A stretch of 64,000 bases of DNA. Source: Purshia tridentata. Its lineage: Eukaryota; Streptophyta; Magnoliopsida; Rosales; Rosaceae. The DNA lies in contig QANT01003581.1 in assembly GCA_003254885.1 (NCBI GenBank), positions 62,001 to 126,000 of the forward strand. Reading direction: 5' to 3'. Shown here piece after piece: positions 59,999 to 64,000 of the stretch. The position numbers and the translations under genes were made by a program. The notes beneath the pieces are model-generated. The model saw only the letters and a program-made list of their open reading frames with translations, was not told the DNA's origin and made no database searches. How positions within the stretch are numbered: position 1 is the first letter of the stretch; every line of letters starts with the position of its first letter.

Positions 59999-62929
59999 TC
60001 AAGTTCTACCATTAGAGTGGTGGGCAAGGGCAATGTAATGGCTTTGAGAGACTTTCCGGCTCAGTTTGAGGTGATCCAAACCCCATATTCGAATTGTACG
60101 GTCATCACTAGCTGAAGCCAACATGTGAAGGTTTACAGGATTCCAGCTCACACAATTAACAGCTCCAGAGTGCCCAGGCAGTGCCAGTAGGAGCTCCCCA
60201 GAGCCTCTGTGCCATATATACACCTACAAAAAGGAACATTAAAATTACAACCGTAAATCCAAATGTCTTGAGAAAACAAGCATATCGCATAGTCAAGCTG
60301 TTCTCAAAAATCCAAAAGGAACAAGAATACGCAGGTGCTTATGTAAAGAGTACCTGCGAATCCTCACTCCCGCTAGCAATAAAGGCTTGCTCAAATCCAC
60401 CAAAACAAGATCTGATGACAAATCGGGCACGCTTGTGACCTCTGTACTTGGCCACTACCTTAGGATCACTCTCTATGCTCCAAAGATGAATTTCTTGGTT
60501 TATAAGATTGACCAGCAGGAACTTATTGTCCTTTGATAATGAAAATGAAGTAATCACTTCTTCCTCTTCAATCAGCCTTTCAAACTTTGCCTCCCTGTCA
60601 AGTAATAATATTGCAGTTTCTCTACATATGTTTATGATCCTCTTCCCATCATCAGTTATAGCCATGTCTGATATCTTGAGTGTTCGCTGCCCTTTCCAAC
60701 ATTCTAGCTCTATTCCATCCAAATCCCACAGGCAGATGCTCTTGTCAGTCATGCCAGAGAATATCCCTTTACCATCAGGAAACCATCCGCAGGAAATAAG
60801 GCCAACACCAATTTTTATATAAACATGGAGGCATTCTCCAGAAGCAACATCCCAGCATCTAATGACCTCCTCGAGTCCACATGTCAGTAGTTGGTGGTCA
60901 TCAGGGCTCCATGAAACTGACAACACTGGTTGCTGGTGACCAGTCAATACATGTTTCAATGACACTTGGCCATCCCCTCTAACCTGAGAAAATGTTAGAC
61001 AGTGTTTCCAGTATGGTCATGGAAGCAGATAGTTTTCTCTATATTTACCAAAATGTTATTATAAGTACTTGGAAAAATCAGGTTAGATCATGGAAGGCCA
61101 CAGCCCATTCCCAATCTGACACGGGCAAGGTTCATAAGTTTGCATACTGCATCACATTGTACATGCATGCAATTACAATAAAGGGAAAAAACAAATAATT
61201 ATATTTCCTGCTGCATAATCTATTGCAATTCTATATGTCACTATAATGAACAAGGTAGAGATAGGGTAAAAAAGTATTAAAAAATCTGCAATGTGAGTCT
61301 TCGATTTTTAAAGCAGGAGATACTATAAATTTATATAGGAATTTCCACCTGTAGAAGGGACTTTCAGGACATGGAGCAGAATAAGTTGTAATGATGATCC
61401 AAATATTATGCATATTGTATGAGTTAACATGAACAAACTGAAAAAGAGAGATAGATAGATAGATAGATAATATAATTTGTCTCAATAAATTAAAAGCCAA
61501 TAATCAGATAGATAGTTACCTCCCAAATAATTGATGACTGATCTTTAGATGATGAAGCCAAGTATTTCCCATTATGTGAAAATTGTAAAAACCATATCTC
61601 ATCACTGTGTGCATGCAGTTTCTGTTACATTGAATGAGCAAAAGTTTTCACATTGGCACATGTCACACATCCAAACAATTAAAATACATTGTAAAAAACA
61701 AATGCAAATTTGCAGTCCAATTCGAGGCATGCTAGACATGGGACGCACAAAATTGATTGAATGGAAGATGGAATTCAAAAAGTCATAGAAGAATTATCAC
61801 CGATGATCATGATGATGACATATAGTTCCATACAAGTGCAACATAGGTATCAACCAAAAGTACACTTCTCATACAGACTTGCAACAATAATTATGATAAT
61901 GTTTACATGTCTAAATATATGCAGCACAATACCAAATCACCATGCTATTACAAAAGATAGAAGGGGGAAACTGTTTTGATAATTTAATTATGAACCCTGA
62001 AGATTTGGGTTCCAATTCGAAAGAAAATGCAATAGTCAATCAGCTCATAGGCCAACAGAGGAAACAAACAAACAATACACGGTATGAGAGGCAACAGAAG
62101 CAAGCACCATAAATGCAGAAGATATTTTAACCTGTGATGTCTGAGAAGGAATCTGGTCTCTTCCACACTGATGATCCGAATACAAAGACAGATCACTATC
62201 AATAGTGTTATGGAATACACAAGCATCTCGTTGCACATCTAGGGCCTGTTCAACCAGATGTTCTAACCTCTTTTCAGGTACAAAAACTGCTGCAGGAAGC
62301 AACTTCTGCAGATTCTCCAATATCTTTGACCGTGTGTTTGCACCATCAGTAACTTGACTTGAAAGCCCAATTTGTACAGGCTGCAAAGGAGAAATGATGC
62401 AGGCAGCAAGTTCATGAACATGGCTCATGTTGATGTGAAGAGGCACAATCTTGTTCCGTAGAGTATCTAAGGCAGCAACCATTTCTTCCTTTTTCAAAAG
62501 CTCAAAGAATTTCTGTTCCAATATCAGGAAAGATGCTGATTTCATGGTCTTTTCATCCAAGAGATCAATAGTACGTAAAGTGGCCACACTATCATCCCAT
62601 TGTCCATCCATCACTTGTTGCATAAAGAGGTTAACCACTGATGAGTGCATTGGTATTCCAGATTCTTCCTCTAGTATGGCTCCAGTCTTATCATAACCCA
62701 GTGAGTACAATGCCCTAGTTATAACTTTTATAAATTCTGACCTTTTGATGACTCCTTTTGCACCAAGTGTTTCTTCGTCTCCTTGGGAGGGAAGAGGCCT
62801 AGCCATCGAGTCTCCCAAAGAGGAAGCAACAGGTTCTGTAATAGATGAGTCTTCTGAGGAGCTCTTTGACTCCCCCAAGGGAACTTTAACACGTTTCAAA
62901 GGTGGTTCACAATCTTCTATACCTCCCAT
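59999..62929 (-). CDS. WDR26: WDR26/GID7-type LisH-CTLH-WD40 protein
   Basis: Four coding exons: 62132-62929, 61520-61621, 60354-60983 and 59999-60223, giving 584 residues. WDR26 (Gid7 in yeast) is a scaffold subunit of the CTLH/GID ubiquitin ligase; plant homologues such as At5g08560 (about 590 residues) belong to the same family. Seen: an acidic Ser-rich start with a basic PPLKRVKVP stretch, a LisH motif near 64-91 ([20 protein letters not shown]), a CTLH/CRA region near 97-240, then WD40 repeats beginning [24 protein letters not shown] and including [33 protein letters not shown] and TIRIWGLD. The Met at 62929 fits the family. A leader intron probably lies to the right, since TTGTAG at about 62963 could be an acceptor. 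Confidence 0.93.
61453..61473. repeat. (GATA)n microsatellite
   Basis: About five GATA units in the intron between coding exons 2 and 3 of the WDR26 homologue. Confidence 0.85.
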
Positions 62930-63780
62930 AAAATGCTCAACTCAGCCCATATATAATTTCTACAAGTCAAAAGAACAAATGTAAAAAGATAAACACCTAA
63001 TTACAGATGCACCCCCATTGAACTCTTCCAAAAAAACAAAAACAAAATTGCATTCAAGCAAAACATAAGCAGACACAAAGGTTGAACAAAGCACTAGCAC
63101 CTAACTGTAAAAGGCCATAAAAAGAAATAAAATGAAAAGGATCATCAAATAGGCAGAATTTATGAACAATGTCTGCCCAAGAAAGAATATAATAGTGAAC
63201 ATCAGTAAGGGGAAGCAGTGTTCATTCTGTTAGAATTAATGGCAGTGATGCACAAGTTTCACTTCTAATTTCACCAAATTGAGGGATTTTCGGCTAAGCC
63301 AATAGTTCGAACACCTAAAAACTGAAATACCAAATTGAAGCCTGCAATTCCATGAACAATACAGTACCCAGATGGTTTAATGATGCCTGTCAGCCTGTGA
63401 CAATAATAATACTTTGATGATACTAATGATAGTCAATATTGAATCTTCCCAACTAATGTAAATATCATTTTACAGAATACGATAGTGGAGGTGAGGATCC
63501 ATAAAACCCAACTTTTATTTTCATTTAAAAAAACAAACTTCAAAACTAATAGGTAAAACTTCCGCATTTCAAATGGAAGAAAGAAGGAACTTGGGAAATG
63601 CAATTTCAACTCTAAGTAATATGATTCCTTGAAATTCTACGAATATTTAATTCTTTCAGCTCAACTTTGAAATGTGAATAAGAATGATAAATATAGGCAT
63701 GCAAATTCAATGGCTTAATGGCTTAATCGCTTAAGGGATGATATTAAACAGACAAAAATAACTGTCCAGACCATCTTAAA
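62930..63780. other. WDR26 homologue 5' flank
   Basis: Leader and probable leader-intron sequence, AT-rich. No other gene was recognised. Confidence 0.45.
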
Positions 63781-64000
63781 ATGTAATAATAATAATTAAG
63801 ATTAAGAGAGCAATAGATTGCAATAATCAAAGCAAGAGTAGAAAAAAGAACATAAGCAACAGTGACTGGGAAGAGTGATGAAAAAGGCAGCATCAAGATG
63901 AAAATATAATAATAATTAAGATTAAGAGAGCAATAGATTACAATAATCAAAGCAAGAGTAGAAAAAAGAACATAAGCAACAGTGACTAGGAAGAGTGATG
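63781..64000. repeat. 120-bp tandem repeat at window edge
   Basis: ATTAAGAGAGCAATAGATT starts at 63801 and again at 63921, and the sequences stay nearly identical to the window end, including GCAAGAGTAGAAAAAAGAAC. At least two units are present; the array may continue outside. Confidence 0.85.

Overview
The window is plant nuclear DNA. It is AT-rich, has GT-AG introns, and carries genes for chloroplast, microtubule and sphingolipid functions. Protein content and gene order suit a core eudicot, most likely a rosid; the family cannot be fixed from sequence alone. Gene models were built by hand from splice sites, and every exon set was checked for frame and length.

Eleven protein-coding genes can be supported. 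From left to right: a cytoplasmic receptor-like kinase (-), a small SLX1-like GIY-YIG nuclease (-), pheophytinase PPH (-), sphingoid long-chain base kinase LCBK1 (+), the intronless variable subunit of ferredoxin-thioredoxin reductase (+), a DUF789 protein (-), katanin p80 (-, 18 coding exons), a DUF3531 protein (-), an alpha-galactosidase (-, 15 exons), cytosolic pyruvate kinase (-) and a WDR26/GID7-type LisH-CTLH-WD40 protein (-). No RNA gene, CRISPR array or complete autonomous transposon was seen.

Region by region: 1-3.3 kb holds the kinase. 3.3-8.2 kb is a transposon-rich island in which one long-terminal-inverted-repeat element sits inside another with a 9-bp target duplication, followed by a probable third element and a small MITE. 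9-16.5 kb holds the nuclease and PPH. 16.5-19 kb is an intergenic region with two ACACGTGT boxes and a Ty1/copia fossil. 19-28 kb holds LCBK1, whose introns carry a fold-back element and several repeats, then a hAT-like MITE and the FTR gene. 28-31 kb holds a Harbinger-like MITE. 31-50 kb holds DUF789, katanin and DUF3531. 50-59 kb holds alpha-galactosidase, an LTR-like tandem repeat and pyruvate kinase. 59-64 kb holds the WDR26 homologue.

The genes are housekeeping genes and do not form a pathway cluster. PPH and FTR act in the chloroplast; DUF3531 and the GIY-YIG protein may also be organellar. The main large-scale signal is gene order: the set appears to combine genes that, from memory, lie on two duplicated Arabidopsis chromosome 5 segments (At5g083xx-085xx and At5g231xx-234xx). 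I found no convincing undescribed biological system. The best leads are the nested element, the stand-alone SLX1-like nuclease, a possible overlapping upstream ORF at LCBK1, the ACACGTGT boxes near PPH, and a perfect 18-bp hairpin in a pyruvate kinase intron.
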